The position numbers and the translations under genes are program-made. The notes under the pieces are model-generated. The model saw only the letters and a list, made by a program, of their open reading frames with translations, searched no databases and was not told the origin of the DNA. This document shows positions 1 to 6,809 of a stretch of 10,497 nt of DNA, piece by piece. The stretch is taken from NCBI GenBank assembly GCA_003537695.1, contig DPRC01000025.1, forward strand, positions 1 to 10,497, given 5' to 3'. Every line of letters begins with the position of its first letter. Within the stretch, counting starts at the first letter, position 1. This DNA is from Polaribacter sp. (lineage in GTDB: Bacteria > Bacteroidota > Bacteroidia > Flavobacteriales > Flavobacteriaceae).

Positions 1-848
1 AGTGCTCCCCATTCTTTTAAAGAATCGGTGTTCATCTTTATATAATCTCCATTATTAGCAATTTTAGCATATTTTAAAGATGCCTTTGCAGCAGAAATAG
101 CAGTTTTAGTTTTTCCCGCCTTTGCATGAATTAGAGATTGCTGTCTTAAATACCAAAATTTAGGAGCACTTGCAGTCATTTCTACCGCTTTATCAATCCA
201 TACTTGTGCCGTAGCCATATCTTTATTTGTCTGCAAGTAATACACCGCTGCACCAAACATATCGTTGGCAGAGGGTCCGTTCATGATCTTTACAATACTC
301 TTAGAAACCATCTTGTCTGTTGGTGTTTCAAATTCTAAACCTACATAGGTATTTTCCCACATAATCCCTAGAACGGCAGTGCTGTTTGTTAAATTATCAA
401 AACCAATGGTGAGTGTTTCTATATTCATTGATAATTTCTGAGCGGGTACAAGAACTCGGGCAGCTACTTTTGTTTCATCCCATTTTCCTGGAGTTCCCCA
501 ATTTGTTGCGTCTGCATATAAAATAATTTCCCATGTTTTCTCACCAGGAACGGTATACAAGGCATAACTTCCTTTTTCTAGGGTGTTTTCAGCAATTGTA
601 AAGTCCGTAGAGAATGTTAATTTGGTGTTTGCATTGGCACCAGTTCTCCACATTTTTCCATATTCTGCCAAATTACCAAAGATGGTTCGTCCTTTCATGC
701 TAGGTCTAGAATATTCTAATGTAATGTCTGTCAATCCTACTTTTTGGATTATTTTTTGCGAAGGACTTGGTGCTGGTGTTTCAATTTGCGCATTGGTGAT
801 TGAACTCATCACTAGAAGCAGTATGGGTATTATTAATCTTATCATCAT
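1..848 (-). CDS. Secreted DUF2911 protein with TPR-like C-terminus (3' end beyond window)
   Basis: Open from the double ATG at 848/845 to the left edge, giving 282 residues with no stop, so the C-terminus is missing. Residues 1-20 form a signal peptide (hydrophobic run LIIPILLLVM, likely cleavage after NA before QIE), so the protein should be exported. Residues about 29-175 match the DUF2911 family, with YSRPSMKGRTIFG (46-58), a WRTGANANT block (67-75), YALYTVPG (95-102), WG at 117-118 and MWENTYVG (163-170). Residues about 195-265 are helical and alanine-rich, with a TPR-like spacing around FWYLRQQSLIHAKAGK. DUF2911 has no established biochemical role, and none is inferred here. It is divergent from the aquaporin gene, with 180 bases between the two preferred starts. 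Family assignment is firm; function is unknown. Confidence 0.88.
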   Translation of the reverse strand, partial: MMIRLIIPILLLVMSSITNAQIETPAPSPSQKIIQKVGLTDITLEYSRPSMKGRTIFGNLAEYGKMWRTGANANTKLTFSTDFTIAENTLEKGSYALYTVPGEKTWEIILYADATNWGTPGKWDETKVAARVLVPAQKLSMNIETLTIGFDNLTNSTAVLGIMWENTYVGLEFETPTDKMVSKSIVKIMNGPSANDMFGAAVYYLQTNKDMATAQVWIDKAVEMTASAPKFWYLRQQSLIHAKAGKTKTAISAAKASLKYAKIANNGDYIKMNTDSLKEWGA

Positions 849-871
849 ATTTTTATTTAAATTATTGAATT

Positions 872-879
872 CAAAATTA
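872..879 (-). promoter_or_regulatory. Candidate -7 promoter box for the DUF2911 gene
   Basis: On the minus strand the sequence is TAATTTTG, an exact match to the Bacteroidetes sigma -7 consensus TAnnTTTG, ending 23 bases upstream of the ATG. No TTG is found at the expected -33 distance, so this is a partial promoter call. Confidence 0.4.
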
Positions 880-928
880 AGCTTTCATAAAACGATAAAT
901 GTTAACGATATCTTAAAGTAAAGCAATG

Positions 929-936
929 TATCTTTG
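929..936 (+). promoter_or_regulatory. Candidate -7 promoter box for the aquaporin-SDR unit
   Basis: TATCTTTG matches TAnnTTTG exactly and lies about 92 bases upstream of the preferred aquaporin start at 1029. A canonical TTG at -33 is absent; only GTTAAC is seen in that area. The box is overlapped by the dyad at 934-949. Transcription would start near 942-945. Confidence 0.45.
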
Positions 937-949
937 CTACTTTTAGCAA
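934..949. repeat. Perfect 6-bp dyad overlapping the aquaporin promoter
   Basis: TTGCTA and TAGCAA are perfect inverted arms separated by the four bases CTTT. The left arm shares three bases with the -7 box and the rest covers the predicted transcription start. The site could be a repressor operator or a small hairpin at the 5' end of the transcript. The sequence does not say which, and a dyad this short can arise by chance in AT-rich DNA. Confidence 0.35.
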
Positions 950-1028
950 TTGGAGTCCGATGTATAACCATCAATAGATGCTCGAATCTGCAAGCGAAGG
1001 TGAAAAAATAGTTAAACTAATAGTAATA

Positions 1029-1694
1029 ATGAAAAGATACATCTCTGAATTTATAGGTACATTTTCCATGATTTTCTGCGGTACTGGTGCCATGACAGTA
1101 AATGAAGTTACGGGTGGTGAAGTAACGCATGTAGGAATTGCAATTACTTGGGGTTTGATTGTAATGGCAATGATTTATGCTTTTGGCGAAACCTCAGGAG
1201 CTCACTTTAATCCAGCTGTGACGATTGCTTTTGCTTTTGCCAAGAAGTTTTCCTGGAAAGAAGTACCTCTCTATATTATTGCGCAAATTTTAGGTGCTTT
1301 TGCCGCGAGTTTAGTGCTGTGGTATCTATTTCCAGCGAGTGAAACTTTGGGGGCAACGATACCTACCGTGGATGTTGGAAGGGCATTTGTTTTAGAATTG
1401 CTACTTACCTTTTTCTTAATGGTCGTGATTATTAATGTTTCTACTGGAAGCAAAGAAATGGGAATTGTTGCCGGAATAGCGGTAGGTGGTGTGGTGTTGC
1501 TAGAAGCAATGTTCGCAGGTCCAATTACCAATGCTTCTATGAACCCTGCGCGCTCTATTGCGCCAAACATTGTTTCTGGAAATATTTCAGGACTTTGGCT
1601 GTATATTGTAGCACCAATTTTAGGTGCTTTGATAGCAGTGCTCTCCTGTAAATTGATAAAACATGACAACTGCTGTGATGAAGCGGCCTGTTAA
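1029..1694 (+). CDS. MIP-family channel (aquaporin), NIP/AqpN-like
   Basis: A 221-residue inner-membrane channel with the full six-helix, two-half-helix MIP fold. The two NPA motifs are at 61-63 (in SGAHFNPAVT) and 172-174 (in NASMNPARS), with the conserved pore arginine R175. Counting back from the NPA motifs, the selectivity-filter positions of E. coli AqpZ (F43, H174, T183, R189) correspond here to W41, A160, A169 and R175. That resembles plant NIP type I (W/V/A/R) rather than a strict water channel, so uptake or efflux of larger neutral solutes (glycerol, metalloid acids) is plausible. The C-terminus (207-221) carries four cysteines in 15 residues. The start at 1029 (MKRYISEFIGTF) fits the family; an in-frame ATG at 978 would add 17 atypical residues. 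The SDR gene follows 30 bases downstream, probably in the same transcript. The substrate is inferred. Confidence 0.9.
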   Translation: MKRYISEFIGTFSMIFCGTGAMTVNEVTGGEVTHVGIAITWGLIVMAMIYAFGETSGAHFNPAVTIAFAFAKKFSWKEVPLYIIAQILGAFAASLVLWYLFPASETLGATIPTVDVGRAFVLELLLTFFLMVVIINVSTGSKEMGIVAGIAVGGVVLLEAMFAGPITNASMNPARSIAPNIVSGNISGLWLYIVAPILGALIAVLSCKLIKHDNCCDEAAC

Positions 1695-1724
1695 TGCATA
1701 AAAAAATATAATTTATTTTAAGGA

Positions 1725-2489
1725 ATGAGAAACGTTAGTATTTTAGGTTGTGGTTGGTTGGGAACTCCCCTAGCAATTTCTTTTTTAGATGCCGGTTTTA
1801 AGGTCAAAGGCTCCACAACTTCAAATGCAAAAATTGACCATTTAGAGGCTTTAGGAATTCAAACTTATCTGGTGAACATTTCCGAATTGGAGGAGTTGGA
1901 TACTTTCCTAGAAGCGGATATTTTAATCATTGCAATTACCTCGAAGGATATCAGTGGCTTTGAAAATTTGATTGCTAAAATTCAGAATTCGGCAATCCAG
2001 AAAGTAATTTTTATTAGTTCTACATCTGTGTATGGGAGTCTGAATCGAGTAATGACAGAGGAAGATGCGGTCTTAAAGAATCCACTCACGGCAATTGAAA
2101 ATTTATTTAAAGAAAACACTTCTTTTGAAACAACAATCCTAAGGTTTGCTGGGCTTTTTGGAGGTGAAAGACATCCCGCAAATTGGTTCAAAGATGGGCG
2201 AAAAATTTCGCAACCAAAGGGGTTTGTAAATATGATTCACCAGGAAGACTGTATTGAAATAATTCACGAAATTATTGCTCAAAATTGTTGGGGCACTATT
2301 CTAAATGCCTGTTCTAACCACCATCCTACAAGAAGAGCGTTTTATACAATTGCAAAGCTGACAAAAGGTTTTAAAGTGCCCGAATTTGAAGAGAATGAAG
2401 AGTACCGATGGAAAATAATATCTTCAGATAAAGTACAACGCCTACTTGACTATACTTTTATCCACGATCGTTTGCTTTCTATAGAATAG
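1725..2489 (+). CDS. Atypical SDR / NAD(P)-binding epimerase-like protein (YeeZ-like)
   Basis: A cytoplasmic Rossmann-fold protein of 254 residues. The N-terminal dinucleotide-binding loop is GCGWLG (G8, G10, G13), followed by alternating beta/alpha segments. FISSTSVYG (96-104) marks the strand-4/5 region typical of extended SDRs, and LRFAGLFG (139-146) and NMIHQEDC (169-176) match later extended-SDR/NAD-epimerase blocks. The usual catalytic YxxxK is absent: the region after SVYG reads NPLTAIENLFKEN. This resembles the atypical E. coli YeeZ group, so it may bind NAD(P) without classic SDR chemistry. The substrate is unknown. The gene begins 30 bases after the aquaporin stop, with an AAGGA abutting the ATG too closely to act as a normal Shine-Dalgarno. 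It converges on gldG across 110 bases in which I see no clear terminator. Confidence 0.8.
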   Translation: MRNVSILGCGWLGTPLAISFLDAGFKVKGSTTSNAKIDHLEALGIQTYLVNISELEELDTFLEADILIIAITSKDISGFENLIAKIQNSAIQKVIFISSTSVYGSLNRVMTEEDAVLKNPLTAIENLFKENTSFETTILRFAGLFGGERHPANWFKDGRKISQPKGFVNMIHQEDCIEIIHEIIAQNCWGTILNACSNHHPTRRAFYTIAKLTKGFKVPEFEENEEYRWKIISSDKVQRLLDYTFIHDRLLSIE

Positions 2490-2599
2490 GAGGTCATTTT
2501 TTAAAAAACATACTATTAGTTTTGAGAAACGGAGGTTGCGGGCTATGAAAAAAGAAGCGATACAGATTTTTAAAAGAAGACCATTTACGACTTCACTGT

Positions 2600-4240
2600 T
2601 TAGGCATACTTGCGTTTCCTGAAGTATCTAAAAATAAGGCCAAAAACAATTAATAAAACCAACGGGAGAACGACATTTAAAAATTGCCAAAATTGACGTT
2701 CTTTAAAGGTCTTTTGTGGATCCAACATCCGTATCTGTAAAGACTTATTTCTAAGATTTAAGATACCTGTATCGTCCAACAAATAGTCCACAGCATTTAA
2801 TAAGAAATCTTTATTTCCAAATTGTTGCTGGGTCCACTTATCTCTCGACAAATCATAAGGCTGCTCTTTTAGTAGTTGGTTTTTTCCAACATCACCATCC
2901 GAAATAACAATCATTTTATTGAATTCAGATTGGGCTTTAAATAGCGGGGTTTTAAAAGGCTGTATTCTATTCTTATAGGCAGAGTTAAAGTTCCCGGATA
3001 AAAGCACGGCAAACAATTGACTTCCGCTGTTATAATCGCTTTCTACAACTGCATCAGCAATTGCTTGTATTGCAATTATTTTAGGAGTTCCAACTTTCTG
3101 TGTTAATAGCGAACTGACCAGTAAGGGAGTTTTTGTAATATTATTTTTTAAGGTATCTATTTGATTTGCAAATTGCAGCCGTACCGGTAAAATGTTTTTG
3201 GTAATGGGGTTTTCTGGATTCCCTTGTGCCAATGGATGATAGTGCCAATCTAAATTTTTAAATTGTGCTTGTTTGCCAATATTTCCTGTTGCTACCGGGA
3301 TCTTTGCGGCGTATATATCTTTTACAATGCTGGTATTTATTCTGATGCCGTAGGTGAATAGCAAGTCGGTAAGCCCTAAATCTTTCGGATAGGCTAACAT
3401 TTTGCCTGTGTTGGCTAAACTATCTTGGTCTGCTTGTACATTGTCAAGCATCCATAATGTTTTTCCGCCGTTTACTATAAACTGATCTAAAACAAACTTT
3501 TCTTTTTCTGTAAATTTTTCTGTAGGTTTTGCAATGATGGCTAAGTCGAAATTCGATAAATTTTCTAAAGTTTGTGGGGCCTTTATGGTATGGGCATCTA
3601 AGGAGAATTTTGCCATGCTATATTTTTTTGTAACCGCACTTAAAAAGCTATACTGATAGATATCCGTCAATTCTCCATTCCCTGAGAGAATTGCTATTTT
3701 TTTAAGTTTTTTTTGCGCAACTGTTTGTATTGCATTTGAGAACTCATATTCTAAATTACCAATGGCCTTTTCCAGCTGCTCTTCTTGAGATGCCACAATA
3801 GAGGAAGGTAATAAAGATACAATGGTTGTTTTTTTTCCAAAGCGTATTTCTGCCCAAGGGAAAATAATAGCTTCAGACATCTTACCATCTTCCATTACGG
3901 TTAATTGACTGGGCAGCATCCCTTTTTTTATTAAGGCTTCTCGCTGGTTGTTTGGATTTTTAAAATTAATTTTAATTTTATTATTTAAGGATCTTAATTG
4001 TTCGAGATATTGCGCTGTTTCTACTTGTAATCTTTTGAACCCTGCGTCAAACTCACCTTCTAAATAGACTTCAATAAAAAGGGGTGTATCAATCTGATTC
4101 ACAAGGATCTTTGTTGTTTCAGAGAGCGTATATCTCTGGTCTGAAGTGAGGTCAAATCGCTTGTAAAAAGAATGACCAATACTATTTAAGATTATTAAAA
4201 TTGCGATTAATAGCAGTATTTCTTTTGTTTTTTTACTCAT
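2600..4240 (-). CDS. gldG: Gliding motility-associated ABC transporter accessory protein GldG
   Basis: A 546-residue membrane-anchored protein with one N-terminal transmembrane helix (about 8-22), a long extracytoplasmic region, and a second helix near the C-terminus (about 521-539) followed by a basic tail RKRKYA. RYTLSETTK (36-44) just after the first helix is typical of GldG and related ABC-transporter auxiliary proteins. The block GGKTLWMLDNV (258-268) and the late region DKDFLLNAVDYLLDD-like segment (477-490) also fit. Length is close to that of known GldG proteins. In Flavobacterium johnsoniae, GldA (ATPase), GldF (permease) and GldG form an ABC transporter linked to gliding; the cargo is not known. 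The start overlaps the gldF stop by eight bases (ATGAGTAA), which indicates translational coupling. No gldA is present in this window. Confidence 0.93.
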   Translation of the reverse strand: MSKKTKEILLLIAILIILNSIGHSFYKRFDLTSDQRYTLSETTKILVNQIDTPLFIEVYLEGEFDAGFKRLQVETAQYLEQLRSLNNKIKINFKNPNNQREALIKKGMLPSQLTVMEDGKMSEAIIFPWAEIRFGKKTTIVSLLPSSIVASQEEQLEKAIGNLEYEFSNAIQTVAQKKLKKIAILSGNGELTDIYQYSFLSAVTKKYSMAKFSLDAHTIKAPQTLENLSNFDLAIIAKPTEKFTEKEKFVLDQFIVNGGKTLWMLDNVQADQDSLANTGKMLAYPKDLGLTDLLFTYGIRINTSIVKDIYAAKIPVATGNIGKQAQFKNLDWHYHPLAQGNPENPITKNILPVRLQFANQIDTLKNNITKTPLLVSSLLTQKVGTPKIIAIQAIADAVVESDYNSGSQLFAVLLSGNFNSAYKNRIQPFKTPLFKAQSEFNKMIVISDGDVGKNQLLKEQPYDLSRDKWTQQQFGNKDFLLNAVDYLLDDTGILNLRNKSLQIRMLDPQKTFKERQFWQFLNVVLPLVLLIVFGLIFRYFRKRKYA

Positions 4241-4949
4241 TTTCTATACGTTTTTTAGTTACGAATAAAAAGAAGGCAGTAGTACTGGCAAAGTAGAGCA
4301 GGTCTCGCGTGTCTATAACTCCAAGAGCGATGCTTTTGTAATGGGCATGAATACCAATTTGTTGCAGTGTTGTGTTTTGATCGAACGAATTTGCAGCGGC
4401 ATCAAAACCATAATACAAGACAAATGAGAGAAAAACACCAAGAATAAATGCCACAATTTGATTTTTGGATAGGGTAGAAGTAAACAAACCGATAGCAGTA
4501 TAGGTGCTGGCTAAAAAACACAGACCGATATAAGATCCAACGATGCCTCCAATGTCAAAATTACCAATTGGATTTCCTAATTTAAATAGGGTGAACACGT
4601 AGGTAAGTGTTGGAATTAACGCGCTTAAAACTAAAAGAAGCGCTGCCATAAATTTCCCCAAAACAATTTGCCAATCAGAGATTGGTCTTGTCTTTAAAAG
4701 TTCGATGGTTCCGCTGCTGTATTCATCTGCAAAACTTTTCATGGTTATTGCAGGAATTAGAAATAAAAAGATCCAGGGCGCTAAAAAGAAAAAAGCATTT
4801 AAATCGGCAAAACCGGCATTTAAAATATTAAAATCATCTTTAAAAACCCATAAAAAAAGGCCATTAAACAACAAGAATACACCAATGACTACATACGCCA
4901 TGGGGCTTGCAAAAAATGAGTTAAATTCTTTTTTTAAAACGGCAAACAT
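4233..4949 (-). CDS. gldF: Gliding motility-associated ABC transporter permease GldF
   Basis: An ABC-2 type permease of 238 residues with about six transmembrane helices (roughly 17-36, 51-70, 98-122, 136-158, 164-182 and 215-232). The loop after helix 2, MKSFADEYSSGTIELLKTRP (70-89), is the characteristic ABC-2 coupling segment with E76 and the GT-ELL pattern. The end motif GVIDTRDLLYF (210-220) matches the NosY/GldF-like family. It would form the membrane channel of the GldA-GldF-GldG transporter. The gene overlaps gldG by eight bases and starts 95 bases after the GNAT gene ends. That gap contains an imperfect inverted repeat and a near-consensus -7 (TACTTTTA on the minus strand), so an internal promoter is possible but not demonstrated. 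Confidence 0.93.
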   Translation of the reverse strand: MFAVLKKEFNSFFASPMAYVVIGVFLLFNGLFLWVFKDDFNILNAGFADLNAFFFLAPWIFLFLIPAITMKSFADEYSSGTIELLKTRPISDWQIVLGKFMAALLLVLSALIPTLTYVFTLFKLGNPIGNFDIGGIVGSYIGLCFLASTYTAIGLFTSTLSKNQIVAFILGVFLSFVLYYGFDAAANSFDQNTTLQQIGIHAHYKSIALGVIDTRDLLYFASTTAFFLFVTKKRIENE

Positions 4950-4982
4950 TTCTAATCTATTTAAGATCTTATTTTTTTATTT

Positions 4983-5033
4983 AAAGAGTCCTGGATATTT
5001 TACGTTTCAATAAAAGTATACTAAGGACCTTTT
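4983..5033 (-). repeat. Imperfect inverted repeat upstream of gldF
   Basis: AGTCCT (4987-4992) faces AGGACC (5024-5029). Outside the core, flanking AAA and TTT can pair after one A/C mismatch. Read on the minus strand this gives a GGUCCU/AGGACU stem with one G-U wobble and a loop of about 31 bases in the gldF leader. No T-tract follows on the minus strand, so it does not look like a terminator for the upstream genes. It may have no function. Confidence 0.25.
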
Positions 5034-5044
5034 AATTTTTAATG

Positions 5045-5578
5045 CTACGCATGATTCTCAAGACGAAAAATCCTGTTATTTTCAAAACCAATATCTTTTC
5101 TTTCTTTTTGGAGTTCAAAAGCATGTTTCTCTAACAACGCAATAGAGGCGCTATTATTTTTATGCGTAAATGCTTCTATTGCTTTTAAGTCCATTTTTTG
5201 AAAAGCAAACTCTAAAATCATCTGAAAAGCTTCACTCATAAAGCCTTTTTCTTGATAATTTGGATGGAGGTCATATCCGATTTCGGCATAATCTTTTTCA
5301 CTATCAAAATTACGCAAACCGATACTTCCTATAATTTCGTCTGTCTCTTTAGTCGCTATTCCCCAAAATACACCTGATCCATCCAATGCCAAATTGGTGG
5401 TAAAATCTATAAAAGCTCTGGATTCAGAGAGATTCTTGAATAGGTCTCGACGTATAAAAGTATTTACTTCTTTATTTGTTCTCAAACTAAAAATTGATTT
5501 TGCGTCTGAAATTTCCAATGCCCTAAGCACTAGTCGTTCTGATTCTAAAACAGGGAAAGGAATAAAGTTGCAGTTCAT
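5045..5578 (-). CDS. GNAT family N-acetyltransferase (RimJ/RimL-like)
   Basis: A 177-residue cytoplasmic acetyltransferase of the RimJ/RimL (Acetyltransf_3) type. LESERLVLRALEISDA (11-26) is the usual opening strand-helix. IIGSIGLRNF (82-91) is the central strand. AEIGYDLHPNYQEKGFMSEA (98-117) is motif A, with the acetyl-CoA pyrophosphate loop Q109-E-K-G112. NNSASIALLEKHAF (141-154) is the C-terminal signature helix. Such enzymes transfer acetyl from acetyl-CoA to an amine on a protein N-terminus or small molecule; the substrate cannot be read from the sequence. It lies 21 bases after the small monooxygenase-fold gene and 95 bases before gldF, all in one direction. Its link to gliding, if any, is only positional. 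Confidence 0.88.
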   Translation of the reverse strand: MNCNFIPFPVLESERLVLRALEISDAKSIFSLRTNKEVNTFIRRDLFKNLSESRAFIDFTTNLALDGSGVFWGIATKETDEIIGSIGLRNFDSEKDYAEIGYDLHPNYQEKGFMSEAFQMILEFAFQKMDLKAIEAFTHKNNSASIALLEKHAFELQKERKDIGFENNRIFRLENHA

Positions 5579-5599
5579 TTTATATTTTAAACTTTAAAT

Positions 5600-5896
5600 T
5601 TAAGGTAAACATACTCTTTTATCAACACTCCATGCTTCTGGCTTGTCATTAAAAAGTATTTTGGTTTTTGCCCAAACAGTTGTAAATAATTCAGACTGTC
5701 GATATTGCTCTAAGTCATCCGTTGTATTCCAGTGTGAGTATGTAAAAAAGAGTTCGGGATTACTTTTGTCCTGATATAGCTCTAGCTTTTGGCAACCTTT
5801 AGAAGCCCTAATCGCTTTCTTTTTTTCTTCAAAGAGCGCTAAAAAAGAAGCAATATGTTCCTGATGAAAGCGCATTTTTACAATTCGTACAAACAT
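5600..5896 (-). CDS. Small antibiotic-biosynthesis-monooxygenase (ABM) fold protein
   Basis: A 98-residue protein with the dimeric ferredoxin-like alpha/beta-barrel pattern of the ABM/YgiN-like family: an N-terminal strand MFVRIVKMRF, a helix spanning about 13-30, GCQKLELYQD (34-43), FFTYSHW (50-56), a helix DLEQYRQSELFTTVW (61-75), and a final AWSVDKRVCL strand. Family members include quinol monooxygenases and heme-degrading enzymes, but many are uncharacterised and no cofactor or catalytic residue is evident here. It starts three bases after the stop of the DUF62 gene, which implies co-transcription and probably coupled translation. The precise reaction is unknown. Confidence 0.8.
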   Translation of the reverse strand: MFVRIVKMRFHQEHIASFLALFEEKKKAIRASKGCQKLELYQDKSNPELFFTYSHWNTTDDLEQYRQSELFTTVWAKTKILFNDKPEAWSVDKRVCLP

Positions 5897-5899
5897 GTC

Positions 5900-6760
5900 T
5901 TAGTTTAAAGTTGTGAATTCTGGGTCGGGAGCATTCGTAAAATCAATAGTTACAGTATCTCTGTACTCTAACCCAAGGAGAGAACACGCACCGCCAACAG
6001 TTTTTAAATTACTTCTATAAATAGCGATCTCGATATAGGAAGCAGAGTTGAAAAGGGCCAATTTATGTCCTTCATATTGCTGATTACTGTACGTTTTGTT
6101 GCTCGCAACTTCGTTGTATTTTGTGAATATCTTAGAAAAAGAATGCTTTTTCGCGCTCATTTTAAAATTTCTTCCTTTTCCAATGTCCTCAAACATTTTC
6201 TTACTAATGTTGGTAATTACATTCCCATAGTTGTCAATAGAAACAATGCCACCTATGATTTGATTTTGTTTTTGATTTGTCTTGGGTTGAATCTCTGTGA
6301 TCTTTTTAAAATCTTTAATTTCTTTGCCAATCACCGTTAAGTTTCCACCTCTAGCGATAAAACAAGCTACCTGTACAAAAACATCTAAAACAGGAAAGCT
6401 ACTTTCTATCCGATCATGAATATTAATTTCTACTATTTTACTAGGTTTAATTTCTGAGGTGATCATCGAAACAATACCATTGTCTGGACAAACAAAAAAG
6501 TGACCATCTAATTCTAAAGCAATGTGCTTGTGCGCTTCACTTAACTCGGAGTCTACTCCAACAATATGGATGGTTCCCTTCGGGAAACTCTTATAGGAGT
6601 TTTTTAGAATATACGCAGTTTCGGTAATGTTGAAAGGAGATATTTCATGGGTGATGTCTACAATTTTAGCATCTGCAAGTTCCGTGTAAATGGCACCCTT
6701 TACGGCCCCTACAAAATGGTCTTTTGTTCCGAAATCTGTAGTTAAAGTAATTAGCGCCAT
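5900..6760 (-). CDS. SAM hydroxide adenosyltransferase (DUF62) family protein with altered active site
   Basis: A 286-residue cytoplasmic protein. LTTDFGTKDHFVGAVKG (6-22) is the family hallmark, followed by KIVDITHEISPFNI (32-45), CPDNGIVSM (91-99), and the C-terminal domain with IVSIDNYGNVITNI (172-185) and LALFNSASYIEIAI (234-247). Archaeal and bacterial members hydrolyse SAM to adenosine and methionine, and relatives are the fluorinase and the chlorinase SalL. The hydrolase triad is Asp-Arg-His in the contexts VVDPGVGTxRR and TFHGRDIFAP. Here the equivalents read GVDSELSEAHKH (D70 kept, arginine replaced by H77) and SFPVLDVFVQ (histidine replaced by P123), so hydrolase activity is doubtful. 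The fold assignment is secure, the reaction is not. It is the first gene of the leftward cluster and divergent from the PhoH-family gene. Confidence 0.88.
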   Translation of the reverse strand: MALITLTTDFGTKDHFVGAVKGAIYTELADAKIVDITHEISPFNITETAYILKNSYKSFPKGTIHIVGVDSELSEAHKHIALELDGHFFVCPDNGIVSMITSEIKPSKIVEINIHDRIESSFPVLDVFVQVACFIARGGNLTVIGKEIKDFKKITEIQPKTNQKQNQIIGGIVSIDNYGNVITNISKKMFEDIGKGRNFKMSAKKHSFSKIFTKYNEVASNKTYSNQQYEGHKLALFNSASYIEIAIYRSNLKTVGGACSLLGLEYRDTVTIDFTNAPDPEFTTLN

Positions 6761-6809
6761 GAATTCATTACTGTTGATTAAAAATGTACAATTTTATAAA
6801 CATTTAACG

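Noticed and set aside
583..921. Plus-strand open frame of 112 codons with hydrophobic stretches.
   Set aside because: It lies antisense over the well-supported DUF2911 gene and its promoter region, and its composition is that of a shadow frame.
960..977. Five-codon reading frame (MYNHQ) with an upstream GGAG, ending just before the ATG at 978; possible leader peptide.
   Set aside because: Too short to distinguish from chance, and the likely aquaporin start is 1029, not 978.
978..1028. N-terminal extension of the aquaporin from an in-frame ATG at 978.
   Set aside because: The extra 17 residues (MLESASEGEK...) are not typical of MIP channels, whose proteins begin close to KRYISEFIGTF.
1271..1669. 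Minus-strand open frame of 132 codons inside the aquaporin gene.
   Set aside because: Antisense shadow of a clearly conserved channel gene, with no recognisable domain.
2490..2599. TTTTTTAAAAAA palindrome (around 2500) as a bidirectional terminator between the SDR gene and gldG.
   Set aside because: It has no GC stem and is a simple AT palindrome; no convincing hairpin was found in this gap.
2545..2622. Possible 25-codon plus-strand gene with an upstream GGAGGT, running into the end of gldG.
   Set aside because: It overlaps the 3' end of gldG, is very short, has no recognisable product, and Shine-Dalgarno signals are weak evidence in Bacteroidetes.
4705..5013. Plus-strand lysine-rich open frame opposite gldF.
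   Set aside because: Antisense of the A/T-rich start of gldF; the lysine runs come from poly-T in the real gene.
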